Position numbers and translations under genes: made by a program. From the NCBI GenBank assembly GCA_036568605.1, contig DATCSE010000568.1, positions 1 through 15,859 of the forward strand: 15,859 nt of DNA, in the 5' to 3' direction. The notes below the pieces were generated by a model. That model ran no database searches, had not been told where the DNA came from, and saw only the letters and a list, made by a program, of their open reading frames with translations. Positions 1 through 7,525 of this stretch are shown here, piece after piece. How positions within the stretch are numbered: position 1 is the first letter of the stretch; the number at the start of each line of letters is the position of its first letter. Source of the stretch: DATCSE01 sp036568605. GTDB lineage: Bacteria > Pseudomonadota > Gammaproteobacteria > Burkholderiales > Burkholderiaceae_C.

Positions 1-408
1 CTTCTCCCCTTCGGCAAGCAACCTCTTAGCTTCTTTCTCGTGAGAACGAACTTCATCCAAGGTCACATGCAAATCCGCCATCTGCTGCTCCAACTGCGCC
101 CGATGCTCCCCCAGCACCGCCAGAAACTTGCGCAGCTGCGCCTGCGTGTCGCGCGGCGACTCGTACATGTCGACCAGGTCCTTGACCTCGGCCAGCGTCA
201 GCCCCAACCGCTTGCCGCGCAGCGTCAGCTTCAGCCGGGTGCGGTCGCGCGCGGTGTAGACGCGGTTGCGGCCGCGGCGCTGCGGCGTCAGCAGCCCGCA
301 GTCCTCATAGAAGCGGATCGCGCGGGTGGTCAGGTCGAACTCGCGGGCGAGCTCGCCGATCGTGAAGGTGGGGGTGGTGGCCGTGCCGGCGGACGGAGCG
401 GGCGACAT
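1..408 (-). CDS. liuR: LiuR-like MerR-family transcriptional regulator (C-terminus cut by window edge)
   Basis: A MerR-type DNA-binding protein; 136 codons are visible and no stop is reached. The N-terminal winged helix-turn-helix reads FTIGELAREFDLTTRAIRFY at residues 15-34, followed by EDCGLL and RRGRNRVYTARDRTRLKLTLRGKRLGLTL. This matches the LiuR/isovalerate-regulator subgroup of MerR, which controls branched-chain amino-acid catabolism. A coiled-coil dimerisation helix follows from about residue 90 (QLRKFLAVLGEHRAQLEQQM). LiuR proteins are about 130-150 residues, so only a few residues are likely missing. The ATG at 408-406 places the HTH at the usual distance from the N-terminus, after a 14-residue Ala/Pro/Thr tail. 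The gene is divergent from the MBL-fold gene, with a LiuR-type palindrome between them. The last 20 codons are less G+C rich than the rest. The subgroup assignment is from remembered sequences. Confidence 0.82.
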   Translation of the reverse strand, partial: MSPAPSAGTATTPTFTIGELAREFDLTTRAIRFYEDCGLLTPQRRGRNRVYTARDRTRLKLTLRGKRLGLTLAEVKDLVDMYESPRDTQAQLRKFLAVLGEHRAQLEQQMADLHVTLDEVRSHEKEAKRLLAEGEK

Positions 409-452
409 GTGGGTGACAGCGGAAAGACGAAGAGCGGCTTACACTGGCTCGA

Positions 453-468
453 TTGACGTATACGTAAA
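453..468. promoter_or_regulatory. Putative LiuR operator
   Basis: TTGACGTATACGTAAA is a 16-base palindrome with one mismatched pair (G455 against A466) and a perfect 10-base core, ACGTATACGT. It lies in the 81-base divergent region, 21 bases upstream of the MBL-fold ATG and 44 bases upstream of the regulator ATG. LiuR sites described for proteobacteria have the ACGT-n2-ACGT form flanked by T and A runs, which this fits. The left half, TTGACG, could also serve as a -35 element for the hydrolase gene, but no convincing -10 was found. Confidence 0.72.
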
Positions 469-489
469 GTGTAAAGGCTGGACCGCCCG

Positions 490-1545
490 ATGAACGAGCT
501 CGAGAGACAACTGGCCTATCCGTTCGGCGACACGCTTCCGGCTGTCGGCACCACGCTGGAGGTCGCGCCGGGCGTGCGCTGGCTGCGCATGGCGCTGCCG
601 TTCGCGCTGGACCACATCAACCTGTGGCTGCTGCGCGATCGCCTCGACGGCGTCGACGGCTGGAGCATCGTCGACTGCGGCATCACCAACGACGCGACCC
701 GCGCCGCCTGGGACACCATCTTCGCGAACGAGCTGCAAGGCCTGCCGGTGCTGCGCGTGATCGTGACCCACATGCACCCGGACCACATCGGGCTCGCGCA
801 CTGGTTGACCGAGCGCTGGAACGTGCGCCTGTGGATCAGCGCGACCGACTACAACGCCGCACGCCTGGCGAGCAGCACGACCACCGGCTTCGGCGGCCCG
901 GCCTCGGCGCGTTTCATGGCCGGCCACGGGCTGACCGACCCCGAGGCACAGGAGAAGATCAAGGCGCGCAGCAACTACTACGCGAGCATGGTGCCGCAGG
1001 TGCCGGCGCAGTTCCGGCGCCTGCAGGACGGCGACCTGCTGCGCATCGGCGGAAGCGACTGGCGCTGCATCGCCGGCTACGGCCACGCGCCCGAGCACAT
1101 CTCGCTGCACTCGCCGGAACTCGGCGTGCTGATCAGCGGCGACATGGTGCTGCCGCGCATCTCGACCAACGTCAGCGTGATCGACATCGAGCCCGAGGCC
1201 AACCCGCTGGTGCTGTACCTCGAGTCGATCCAGCGGCTGCTGGCGCTGCCGGCCGACACGCTGGTGCTGCCGTCGCACGGCCGACCGTTCAAGGGCCTGC
1301 ACACGCGGATCAACCAGCTGGTCGCGCACCACGACGAACGCTTCGCCGACGTGCTGGCCGCCTGCGCGCGCGAGCCGCAGCACGCGGCCGGGGTGCTGAA
1401 GGTACTGTTCAAGCGGCCGCTGGACCTGCACCAGACGACCTTCGCGATGGGCGAATCGATTGCGCATCTGCATGCGCTGTGGCAGCGCGGCCAGTTGCGG
1501 CGCTCGCTCGATGCCGACGGCATCTACCGCTTCGCGCCGGCGTAG
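490..1545 (+). CDS. Metallo-beta-lactamase-fold hydrolase
   Basis: A 351-residue soluble MBL-superfamily protein. The metal-binding motif THMHPDH is at residues 93-99 (His94, His96, Asp98, His99). Further ligands are His199 in GYGHAPEH, Asp218 in ISGDM and His263 in PSHGRP, so a complete dinuclear site is present. The layout fits the glyoxalase-II-like/thioesterase-like MBL group, and the exact substrate cannot be read from sequence. The ATG at 490 is the only reasonable start, because an in-frame TAA lies at 472-474; upstream there is only a weak AAAGG at 473-477. The gene is divergent from the LiuR-like regulator and sits next to its probable operator. A role linked to acyl-CoA or branched-chain metabolism is inferred from that context. 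It converges on the PuuE-like gene. Confidence 0.88.
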   Translation: MNELERQLAYPFGDTLPAVGTTLEVAPGVRWLRMALPFALDHINLWLLRDRLDGVDGWSIVDCGITNDATRAAWDTIFANELQGLPVLRVIVTHMHPDHIGLAHWLTERWNVRLWISATDYNAARLASSTTTGFGGPASARFMAGHGLTDPEAQEKIKARSNYYASMVPQVPAQFRRLQDGDLLRIGGSDWRCIAGYGHAPEHISLHSPELGVLISGDMVLPRISTNVSVIDIEPEANPLVLYLESIQRLLALPADTLVLPSHGRPFKGLHTRINQLVAHHDERFADVLAACAREPQHAAGVLKVLFKRPLDLHQTTFAMGESIAHLHALWQRGQLRRSLDADGIYRFAPA

Positions 1546-1553
1546 CCGGGGCC

Positions 1554-1573
1554 GCGGGCTTCGGGCCGCCCGC
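1554..1573. terminator. Possible bidirectional terminator hairpin
   Basis: GCGGGC at 1554-1559 pairs with GCCCGC at 1568-1573 around an 8-base loop. It sits in the 41-base gap between two convergent stop codons, where a shared terminator is expected. There is no T-tract on either strand, so it may be only a G+C-rich coincidence. Confidence 0.3.
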
Positions 1574-1586
1574 TCGAATCGGCCCA

Positions 1587-2495
1587 TCAAATCGGCCAAT
1601 CGGCCGGCATCGCGTCGACGATCGCCCCCGGCGTCGTGATCCACACGTCGCCGCCTTGCGCCTGCGCCGCGATGTGGCGCAGCGCCTGGCGCAGGTGCCG
1701 CAGTCGGTACGGCTGGCCGACGATGTACGGGTGCAGCGCGATGCCCATCACCAGCGCCCGGTCCAGCGGCCCGCGCTGCGACTGCTCGAGCATCTCGACG
1801 AACTGGTCGACGATCATCTGCGCGAAGTCCTTCGCGTCCATCTGCCGGCCGACGATCATCGGGATGTCGTTGAGCTCCTGCGGGTACGGCACCGACCACA
1901 GCGGGCCGGCGCGCGTCGCCAGGCGCGTCGGCTGATCGTCGTGGCACCAGTTCAGCGTGTAGCGGTAGCCTTCCTCGCGCAGCAGATCGGGCGTCGCGGC
2001 GCTCTCGGAGATCCACGGCGAGAGCCACCCCGTCGGCGCGCGCCCGTGCTGCGCCCGCGCGATGCGCTCACGGCAATGGCGCAGCAGCGCGCGCTCGGCG
2101 TCTTCGGGCCAGCCGCCCTGGCGCTCGGCGTTCGTATGGCCGTGCGCGATCAGCTCGTCGCCGCGCTGCACGAACGCCTCGACGACCTCGGGGCAGTACT
2201 CGAACAGCGCCGTGTTGATCAGCGCGCCCACCGGCCAGCCCAGGTCGTCGAACAAGTCGCGGCAGCGCCAGACACCGACCCGGTTGCCGTATTCGCGCCA
2301 GGCGTGGTTCAGCACGTCGGGCTGCGGCGACGCCGGCGCGATGCCCGCGCCCAGCCCTTCGCCGAACGCGAAGTGCTCGATGTTCAAGCCGACGTAGACC
2401 GCGAGCCGCGCCCCGTTGGGCCAGCGCAGCGGCGGCCGCGATTCGATCGCCGAGTAGGCGAAGCGGCCGTGCGACCGGGGCGCCGGGAACGTCAT
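1587..2495 (-). CDS. PuuE-like polysaccharide-deacetylase-fold (CE4) hydrolase
   Basis: A 302-residue protein of the polysaccharide deacetylase/NodB fold. It is closest in recalled pattern to the PuuE group, whose characterised members are allantoinases. Shared landmarks are RWPNGARLAVYVGLNIE (residues 24-40), EYGNRVGVWR (69-78), the CPEVVEAFVQRGDELIAHGH block (101-120) and ALHPYIVGQPYRL (253-265). The usual metal site looks degenerate. The TFDD-type Asp motif is replaced by GLNIE, and in the HxxxH motif only His118 is clear, with Asn122 at the second position. PuuE shares this feature, so the enzyme probably hydrolyses an amide or ureide rather than deacetylating sugar. The ATG at 2495-2493 overlaps the GntR stop as ATGA, so it is the last gene of the ABC operon. 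No signal peptide is seen, so it should be cytoplasmic. Confidence 0.82.
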   Translation of the reverse strand: MTFPAPRSHGRFAYSAIESRPPLRWPNGARLAVYVGLNIEHFAFGEGLGAGIAPASPQPDVLNHAWREYGNRVGVWRCRDLFDDLGWPVGALINTALFEYCPEVVEAFVQRGDELIAHGHTNAERQGGWPEDAERALLRHCRERIARAQHGRAPTGWLSPWISESAATPDLLREEGYRYTLNWCHDDQPTRLATRAGPLWSVPYPQELNDIPMIVGRQMDAKDFAQMIVDQFVEMLEQSQRGPLDRALVMGIALHPYIVGQPYRLRHLRQALRHIAAQAQGGDVWITTPGAIVDAMPADWPI

Positions 2496-3217
2496 GCCGC
2501 GCTCCGATACGACTTGAACACGTCGCGCAGCGGCGCCGCGGCCGGCACCGGCGGCCGCGTCAACGAGCTTTCGATCTCGTTCAGATGGCGCCGCATCTCG
2601 GTGGCTGCCGCCGCACTGCCGCCGCTCGCGGCCAGCCGGGTCAGCAACTGCTGGTGGCTGTGAGCCACGCACATCGGCTGGCCCGGCGCCTTGTACAACG
2701 CCATCAGCAGCGACGTGGTCGGCAGCAGCTCCTCGAGCAGCCGCACGAAGATCGGGTTGCCGCTCATCTGCGCGAGCTGCAGGTGGAACTCGCCCGACAG
2801 CCGGATCGCCTCCTGCTTGTTCTGCGAGCGGGTCGCTCGCACCTCGGCGTCGACGATGCGGCGCAGCGCGGCGAGTTGCGCCGCGTCGAGCTTGCCGGCC
2901 AGGCGCCGCGCGACCTCGCACTCGACGACGCGGCGCGCATCGAACACATGCTCGCCGTCGCGCCGCGTCGGTTCGGGCACCACTGCGCCGCGGTTCGGCC
3001 GCAACGTGATCACGCCGTCCTGCGCGAGCCGGTGCAGCGCCTGGCGCACCAGCGTGCGCGAGACCGCGAAGGTCTGCGCAAGCTCCTCCTCGCGCAGGCG
3101 CGAGCCCGGCACGAGCCTATGGTCGACGATCGCGGCGTAGATGGCCTCGTAGACCCGATCGGCCGGCATCGTCACCACCGGCGCGGAGGTCGCTTCGTGG
3201 CTGGTCTTCTTCGGCAT
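2492..3217 (-). CDS. GntR-family regulator, FadR/FCD subfamily
   Basis: A 241-residue transcription factor. The winged HTH is at about residues 20-85 (RVYEAIYAAI, LREEELAQTFAVSRTLVRQAL, GVITLRPNRGAVV). A helical FCD ligand-binding domain follows from about residue 88. Candidate metal or ligand contacts of the FCD type are Asp93, His145 (GEFHLQL), His188 (AHSHQQLL) and His211 (RRHLNEIE). FCD regulators usually sense small organic acids or amino-acid-like ligands and repress nearby catabolic genes. The gene lies in the operon, 36 bases after the second permease and overlapping the PuuE-like gene by 4 bases. The palindrome at 7492-7525 is the likely binding site, which implies autoregulation and induction by the imported compound or a product of it. 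Confidence 0.88.
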   Translation of the reverse strand: MPKKTSHEATSAPVVTMPADRVYEAIYAAIVDHRLVPGSRLREEELAQTFAVSRTLVRQALHRLAQDGVITLRPNRGAVVPEPTRRDGEHVFDARRVVECEVARRLAGKLDAAQLAALRRIVDAEVRATRSQNKQEAIRLSGEFHLQLAQMSGNPIFVRLLEELLPTTSLLMALYKAPGQPMCVAHSHQQLLTRLAASGGSAAAATEMRRHLNEIESSLTRPPVPAAAPLRDVFKSYRSAA

Positions 3218-3253
3218 CGGCCCGATTCTGTCAGCGCGGCACCGGCTGCGCCG

Positions 3254-4150
3254 TCACCTCGCGGCACGCCGCGCCGCACGCGAACGCAGCCAGCGCATCA
3301 GCCCCCAGGTCAAGCCCATCACGACGAACGACACGACGGTGGTCACGGTGCCCAGCGCGTAGATCGCCGGCGTCGTCACCGTGCTCGTCAGGCCTTGGAG
3401 CTCCAGCGGCAGCGTGTTGACGTCGCCGATCGCCTGCGAGGTGCGGGCGATCTCGTCCCAGCTCAGCGTGAAGCCGAACATGCCGACGCCGACCAGGCTG
3501 GGCGCGATCAGCGGCAGCACGACATGGCGAAAGCTCTGCCACGGGGTCGCGCCCAGGTCCGACGCCGCCTCCTCGTAGGCCGGGTTGAAGCGGTTGAACA
3601 CCGCGAGCATGATCAAGAGGCCGAACGGCAGCGTCCACGTCAGGTGTGCGCCGAGTGCCGACGAGAACAAGCCCATCGCGGTGCCGTAACCCTCGAGCCA
3701 GCCGGCCGCGCCGCCCGATTCGAGCAAGGCCTTCGCGGCGCCGTCGATCAGCCGGAACTGCAGGCCGATGCCCAGCGAGACCACGATGGACGGCATGATC
3801 AGGCTCGCGACCGACACATAGAACAGCAGCCCCGAGCCCGCGAAGCGCTTGCGAAACGCCAAGCCTGCGCCCAGCGACAGCAGCACGGTCAGCGCCATCA
3901 CGACGCCACCGAGCACCACCGAGCGGCGGAACGCCGCCGCGACGTCGACGACCCCCATGCCCTCCCACAGCTTGCCGAACCAGTGCAGCGAGACGCCGCG
4001 CATCGGGAAGGTCAGCCCGCCTTCCGGCCCCTGGAAGCTGAGCACGAAGATCGTCAGCATCGGGCCGTACAGGAACAGCACGAACAGCCCGAACACCGCG
4101 GCCAGCGCGTAGAACGAGGCGGGGCGCTTGGCGTCGTCGCGCAGGCTCAT
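3254..4150 (-). CDS. ABC transporter permease, PotC-like
   Basis: A 298-residue inner-membrane permease of the binding-protein-dependent family (polyamine/opine/phosphonate importer type). About six hydrophobic segments are visible, starting with residues 12-39 and ending near 262-288. The cytoplasmic EAA loop is EEAASDLGATPWQSFRHVVL at 193-212 followed by P213, which contacts the ATPase. A basic C-terminal tail (RSRAARRAAR) follows the last helix. The ATG at 4150 starts 1 base after the preceding permease's stop, so translation is probably coupled. It should pair with the PotB-like permease to form the transport channel. The substrate cannot be told from sequence. Confidence 0.9.
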   Translation of the reverse strand: MSLRDDAKRPASFYALAAVFGLFVLFLYGPMLTIFVLSFQGPEGGLTFPMRGVSLHWFGKLWEGMGVVDVAAAFRRSVVLGGVVMALTVLLSLGAGLAFRKRFAGSGLLFYVSVASLIMPSIVVSLGIGLQFRLIDGAAKALLESGGAAGWLEGYGTAMGLFSSALGAHLTWTLPFGLLIMLAVFNRFNPAYEEAASDLGATPWQSFRHVVLPLIAPSLVGVGMFGFTLSWDEIARTSQAIGDVNTLPLELQGLTSTVTTPAIYALGTVTTVVSFVVMGLTWGLMRWLRSRAARRAAR

Positions 4151-4151
4151 C

Positions 4152-5030
4152 TCAAAGTTCCCGGCGGATGTCGACGAGTTTCGTGAGACCCCAGATCATC
4201 ATCAGCGTGACGATCAGCAGGATCACCGCATTGGCCGCGGCCATCGGGAACTGCAGATACGACGTCTGTACCTGGATCACCTTGCCGACCGACGCGATCT
4301 GCTGGCCGCCCATCACGCCGATGGTCACGAAGTCGCCCATCACGATCGTGATCACGAAGATCGAGCCGATGATGATGCCGGTGCGGCACAGCGGCACGAC
4401 CACGTTCCAGACCGTCTGCCAGCCGCTCGCGCCGGCGTCGCGCGCCGCCTCGAGCAAGGCGCGGTCGATGCGCATCATCGAGTTGAAGATCGGCACGATC
4501 ATGAACATCGTGTAGAGGTGCACGAACGCCAGCACGACCGAGAAGTCGGAGAACAGCAGCCACTCGACCGGCGCGCTCGTGAGTCCCAGACCCTGCAGGC
4601 CCTGGTTGATCAGCCCGTTGCGGCCCAGCAGCGGGATCCACGAGATCATGCGGATCACGTTGCTGGTCCAGAACGGCACCGTGCACAGGATGAACAGCAG
4701 CGTCTGCATGCCGGTCGAGCGCACGTGGAACGCGAGGAAGTACGCGACCGCGAAGCCGATCGCCAGCGTGACCGCCCACACCAGCACGCAGAACTTCAGC
4801 GTCGACAGGTACGTCTTCAGCGTGACGCACAGCTCGCCGGTGCTGCTGCAGCCGTCGAACACCTGCACGTAGTTCTGCACGGTGAACGCCGGGATCAGCT
4901 CGTAGTCGCTCGCCTTCCAGAAGCTGACCGCCGCGACCAGCACGAGCGGCACGATCAGGAACAGCAGGAAGACGAGCGCAAATGGCGTGGCCTGCAGCCA
5001 CGCCGGCGCACTACGCGGCGACGAACTCAT
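4152..5030 (-). CDS. ABC transporter permease, PotB-like
   Basis: A 292-residue inner-membrane permease. The first helix (residues 13-36) is followed by a periplasmic loop with two cysteines (Cys61 and Cys68), then further helices. The EAA loop is LLEAARDAGASGWQTVWNVV at 192-211 followed by VPL. Length and helix layout match PotB-type subunits. The start codon lies inside the end of the substrate-binding-protein gene (20-base overlap, 5011-5030), and the stop is 1 base from the next permease, as expected for a tightly coupled transporter operon. Confidence 0.9.
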   Translation of the reverse strand: MSSSPRSAPAWLQATPFALVFLLFLIVPLVLVAAVSFWKASDYELIPAFTVQNYVQVFDGCSSTGELCVTLKTYLSTLKFCVLVWAVTLAIGFAVAYFLAFHVRSTGMQTLLFILCTVPFWTSNVIRMISWIPLLGRNGLINQGLQGLGLTSAPVEWLLFSDFSVVLAFVHLYTMFMIVPIFNSMMRIDRALLEAARDAGASGWQTVWNVVVPLCRTGIIIGSIFVITIVMGDFVTIGVMGGQQIASVGKVIQVQTSYLQFPMAAANAVILLIVTLMMIWGLTKLVDIRREL

Positions 5031-6279
5031 TCCACTTCTGCACCATGTACGCGTTCTCGTCCATGATGGCGTTCCAGCAGGCGATGCCGCCCATGCGCTG
5101 CTCGTAGCTGCCGCCGTCGCGCACCGCGCCGGCCTTCGCCAGCAGCTCGCCGTTCGGGGCCTTGATGTCCTTCTCGGCCGCCTTGCCTTCCATCCAGTAG
5201 GCCCACTCGTAGGCTTCCATCTTCGCCTTCGCGGTCTCCAGCACCGCGCTGTAGTAGCCCTGGCGGTTCAGGTACGCGCCGGCCCAGCCGTCGAGGAACC
5301 AGTTGATGAACTCGTAGACCGCATCGGCCTTCTTGCCCGTGACGCTCTTGGGCACGCCGAAGCCGGCGGCCCATGCGCGGTAACCTTCCTTCAGCGGCTG
5401 GAACGTGCAGGCGATGCCCTTGGTGCGCACCGCGGTCACGGCCGGCGACCACATCGACTGGATCACGACCTCGCCCGAGGCCATCAGGTTCACGCTCTCG
5501 TTGAAGTCCTTCCACAGCGCGCGGAACTGGCCGGCCTTCTTCGCCTCGATCAGCGTCTTGATCGTCAGGTCGATTTCCTTCTTCGTCATGTTCCCCTTGT
5601 CGGGGTACTTGTACAGGCCCATCGCCTCGACGACCATCGCCGCATCCATGATGCCGATCGACGGGATGTTCAGGATCGCCGCCTTGCCCTTGAACTCGGC
5701 GTTCAGCAGCTCCTTCCAGCTCTCGATCGGGCGCTTGATCAGGTCGGGGCGTATGCCCAGCGTGTCGGCGTTGTAGACGGTGGGGATCAGCGTCATGAAC
5801 TGCGTGGGCGTCGCCGAGAACGTCTTCGCATCGGGCTTCTCGAGGTACATCACCTTCTTCGGCGCGGTGCCCTGGTCGCCGACCTTCTTGCCCGCGACCT
5901 CGCCCTTCGTGAACAGCGTCGTGATCTTGTCGGCGTTCTTGATGCGCTTGGTGTCGATGCCCAGCAGGTTGCCGGTCGGGATGATCTTCTTCAGCGAGAA
6001 GTACTCGGTGTCGATCAGGTCGAACGAGTTGGGCGCGGTGACCGCACGCTTGGTCACGTCGTCGGTCGTGACCGGGATGTACTGGATCGTGATGCCGGTG
6101 TCGGCCTTGAACTTCTCCGCGATCGCCTTGTCCTGGTTGACCGCGGTGCCGAGGTAGCGCAGCGTGATCGGGTCGGCTGCGCGCACGTACGGGAAGGCCA
6201 TCGCACCGCTCGCGGCGGCCACGCCCTTGAGCAGCGCGCGGCGCTGCGGATTCGTCGGGGTCTTGCTGTCGTCGGACAT
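5011..6279 (-). CDS. ABC transporter substrate-binding protein with Tat signal, PotD/PotF-like
   Basis: A 422-residue periplasmic binding protein of the extracellular solute-binding (polyamine/opine type) family. The N-terminus has a twin-arginine signal: QRRALLKG at residues 12-19, then a mild hydrophobic stretch (VAAASGAMAF) and a likely cleavage site after YVRA at 34. The mature protein opens DPITLRYLGTAVNQD and contains family-like segments such as LIDTEYFSL, TLIPTVYNADTLG and ASGEVVIQSMWSPAV. I chose the ATG at 6279 because AGGAG lies 8 bases upstream and the Tat signal begins here; the open frame continues upstream without coding features. At about 420 residues it is longer than E. coli PotD (about 350). 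The ligand is unknown; genome context suggests a cyclic amide or ureide, or an amino-acid derivative, rather than a polyamine. Confidence 0.9.
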   Translation of the reverse strand: MSDDSKTPTNPQRRALLKGVAAASGAMAFPYVRAADPITLRYLGTAVNQDKAIAEKFKADTGITIQYIPVTTDDVTKRAVTAPNSFDLIDTEYFSLKKIIPTGNLLGIDTKRIKNADKITTLFTKGEVAGKKVGDQGTAPKKVMYLEKPDAKTFSATPTQFMTLIPTVYNADTLGIRPDLIKRPIESWKELLNAEFKGKAAILNIPSIGIMDAAMVVEAMGLYKYPDKGNMTKKEIDLTIKTLIEAKKAGQFRALWKDFNESVNLMASGEVVIQSMWSPAVTAVRTKGIACTFQPLKEGYRAWAAGFGVPKSVTGKKADAVYEFINWFLDGWAGAYLNRQGYYSAVLETAKAKMEAYEWAYWMEGKAAEKDIKAPNGELLAKAGAVRDGGSYEQRMGGIACWNAIMDENAYMVQKWNEFVAA

Positions 6280-6287
6280 GGCTCTCT

Positions 6288-6292
6288 CTCCT
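6288..6292 (-). promoter_or_regulatory. Ribosome binding site of the substrate-binding-protein gene
   Basis: AGGAG on the minus strand lies 8 bases before the ATG at 6279, inside a purine-rich run. It is the strongest Shine-Dalgarno sequence of the operon. It settles the start choice and fits a binding protein made in excess over the membrane subunits. Confidence 0.75.
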
Positions 6293-6302
6293 CTCGGGTG
6301 GA

Positions 6303-7307
6303 TCAACACAGGGCGTGGGCGGCCTCGTCCGCCCACGAGACGTACACCGCGTCGCCGGGTGCGAGCGGCGCGGCATCGAATTCGGCGTCCGGCAGCGTGA
6401 CGGTCCACGCGCCCTCGGCCGCGTCACCGCCATCGGGCGCGACGCTGACCTGCACGCAAGTGCCTTGGTACTCGACCGCACGAACCGCGGCGGGACGTGC
6501 GGCCTCGCCGTTCACGCCATACGCGGTGCGCTGCAGGCGCAGCCGGTCGGCGCGCACGGCCACCTTGCCGGCCGGCGTCGCAATCACGTTGTGCGCGCCG
6601 ATGAAACGCGCGACGAACTCGGAACGCGGCGCGTTGAAGATCTCGCGCGCGCTGCCGTTCTGCTCGATCTTCCCGTGGTTCATCACGACGACCTGGTCGG
6701 CCAGCGCCATCGCCTCTTCCTGCGAATGGGTGACGTGCACGAACGTGAAGCCGAGCTGGTGCTGCCAGCGCTTCAGCTCGGCACGCATCTGCACGCGCAG
6801 GAACGGGTCGAGCGCGGAGAGCGGCTCGTCGAGCAGCAGCACGCGCGGCTCGGTCATCAGCGCGCGGGCCAGCGCGACGCGCTGCTGCTGGCCGCCGGAA
6901 AGCTCGCTGGGCAGCCGGTTCAGGTACGGCGTCATCGCGACGAGCTGCAGCAGGTCCTTCGCGCGTGCGTGGCGCTCGGCCAGCGGCTTGCCGCGCATCT
7001 TCCAGCTGAACGCGACGTTGTCGAGCACCGAAAGGTGAGGGAACAGCGCGTAGCTCTGGAACATCATCGCGGTGCCGCGCTCGGCCGGCGATGCGTTCGT
7101 CACGTACTTGCCGCCGAGCAGGATCTCGCCGCCGGACGCGCTCTCGTGGCCGGCGATCATGCGCAGCGTCGAGGTCTTGCCGCAGCCCGACGGCCCGAGC
7201 AGGCAGCAGTAGCTGCCCGACGCGATCGTCAGATCGATCGCATCGACGGCGACCGTGTCGCCGTACTTCTTCGTCAGCGCGGTCAGGACGAGGCTGGAAT
7301 CGGCCAT
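6303..7307 (-). CDS. ABC transporter ATP-binding protein, PotA-like
   Basis: A 334-residue ATPase that powers the importer. Motifs are complete: Walker A GPSGCGKT at 38-45, Q-loop Gln84, signature LSGGQQQR at 136-143, Walker B VLLLDEP at 156-162, D-loop SALD and H-loop His194. A C-terminal TOBE-like beta domain follows from about residue 245, as in PotA/FbpC-type subunits. It is the first gene of the leftward operon, with the binding-protein gene starting 23 bases after its stop. The ATG at 7307 begins MADSSLVLTALTKKYGDTVA, the normal start of the family. The frame stays open far upstream but with no ABC-like sequence. A CTGTATGCAA element 7 bases upstream may be a second regulator site. Confidence 0.92.
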   Translation of the reverse strand: MADSSLVLTALTKKYGDTVAVDAIDLTIASGSYCCLLGPSGCGKTSTLRMIAGHESASGGEILLGGKYVTNASPAERGTAMMFQSYALFPHLSVLDNVAFSWKMRGKPLAERHARAKDLLQLVAMTPYLNRLPSELSGGQQQRVALARALMTEPRVLLLDEPLSALDPFLRVQMRAELKRWQHQLGFTFVHVTHSQEEAMALADQVVVMNHGKIEQNGSAREIFNAPRSEFVARFIGAHNVIATPAGKVAVRADRLRLQRTAYGVNGEAARPAAVRAVEYQGTCVQVSVAPDGGDAAEGAWTVTLPDAEFDAAPLAPGDAVYVSWADEAAHALC

Positions 7308-7314
7308 GGGCGCG

Positions 7315-7324
7315 CTGTATGCAA
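7315..7324. promoter_or_regulatory. Possible second GntR operator
   Basis: CTGTATGCAA matches the TTGTATACAA core of the main palindrome at 8 of 10 positions and lies 7 bases upstream of the ATPase start codon. A protein bound here would block transcript elongation or cooperate by looping with the site at 7492-7525. The match is short and could be chance. Confidence 0.3.
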
Positions 7325-7491
7325 AGCATGTGCCACGGCAGTCGCACCGAATCGGCGCGGCGATCGGATCCCGCCTGCCCGGATCGGCCCGAAGCACGCA
7401 CCAAGCAGGGAGGATTGCCAGGGAAGACGCTCGGCTTTGGGGCGCCATCAGGCATCCCCTACAGGCTTGCGACTTGCTTCCAGCTTCGCGC

Positions 7492-7525
7492 CGCGACGCC
7501 ACTTTGTATACAAAATGGCGTCGCG
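7492..7525. promoter_or_regulatory. 34-base near-perfect palindrome, putative GntR operator
   Basis: The left arm CGCGACGCC (7492-7500) pairs with GGCGTCGCG (7517-7525). The centre TTTGTATACAAA (7503-7514) is a perfect palindrome and A7501 pairs with T7516, so 16 of 17 pairs match; only C7502/A7515 fails. FadR/FCD-type GntR sites follow a TnGT...ACnA pattern, which TTGTATACAA fits. It sits 17 bases upstream of the racemase ATG and about 185 bases upstream of the ATPase ATG, so it can control both directions. Confidence 0.7.

Noticed and set aside
1577..1605. Three copies of AATCGGCC (1577, 1590, 1598)
   Set aside because: The last two copies are the end of the PuuE-like coding sequence (DWPI and stop) and the first lies just past it. 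Three short copies do not make a convincing repeat array or operator.
624..2663. 679-codon plus-strand frame across the MBL gene and its convergent neighbour
   Set aside because: It overlaps two genes with intact motifs in other frames and shows no recognisable domain.
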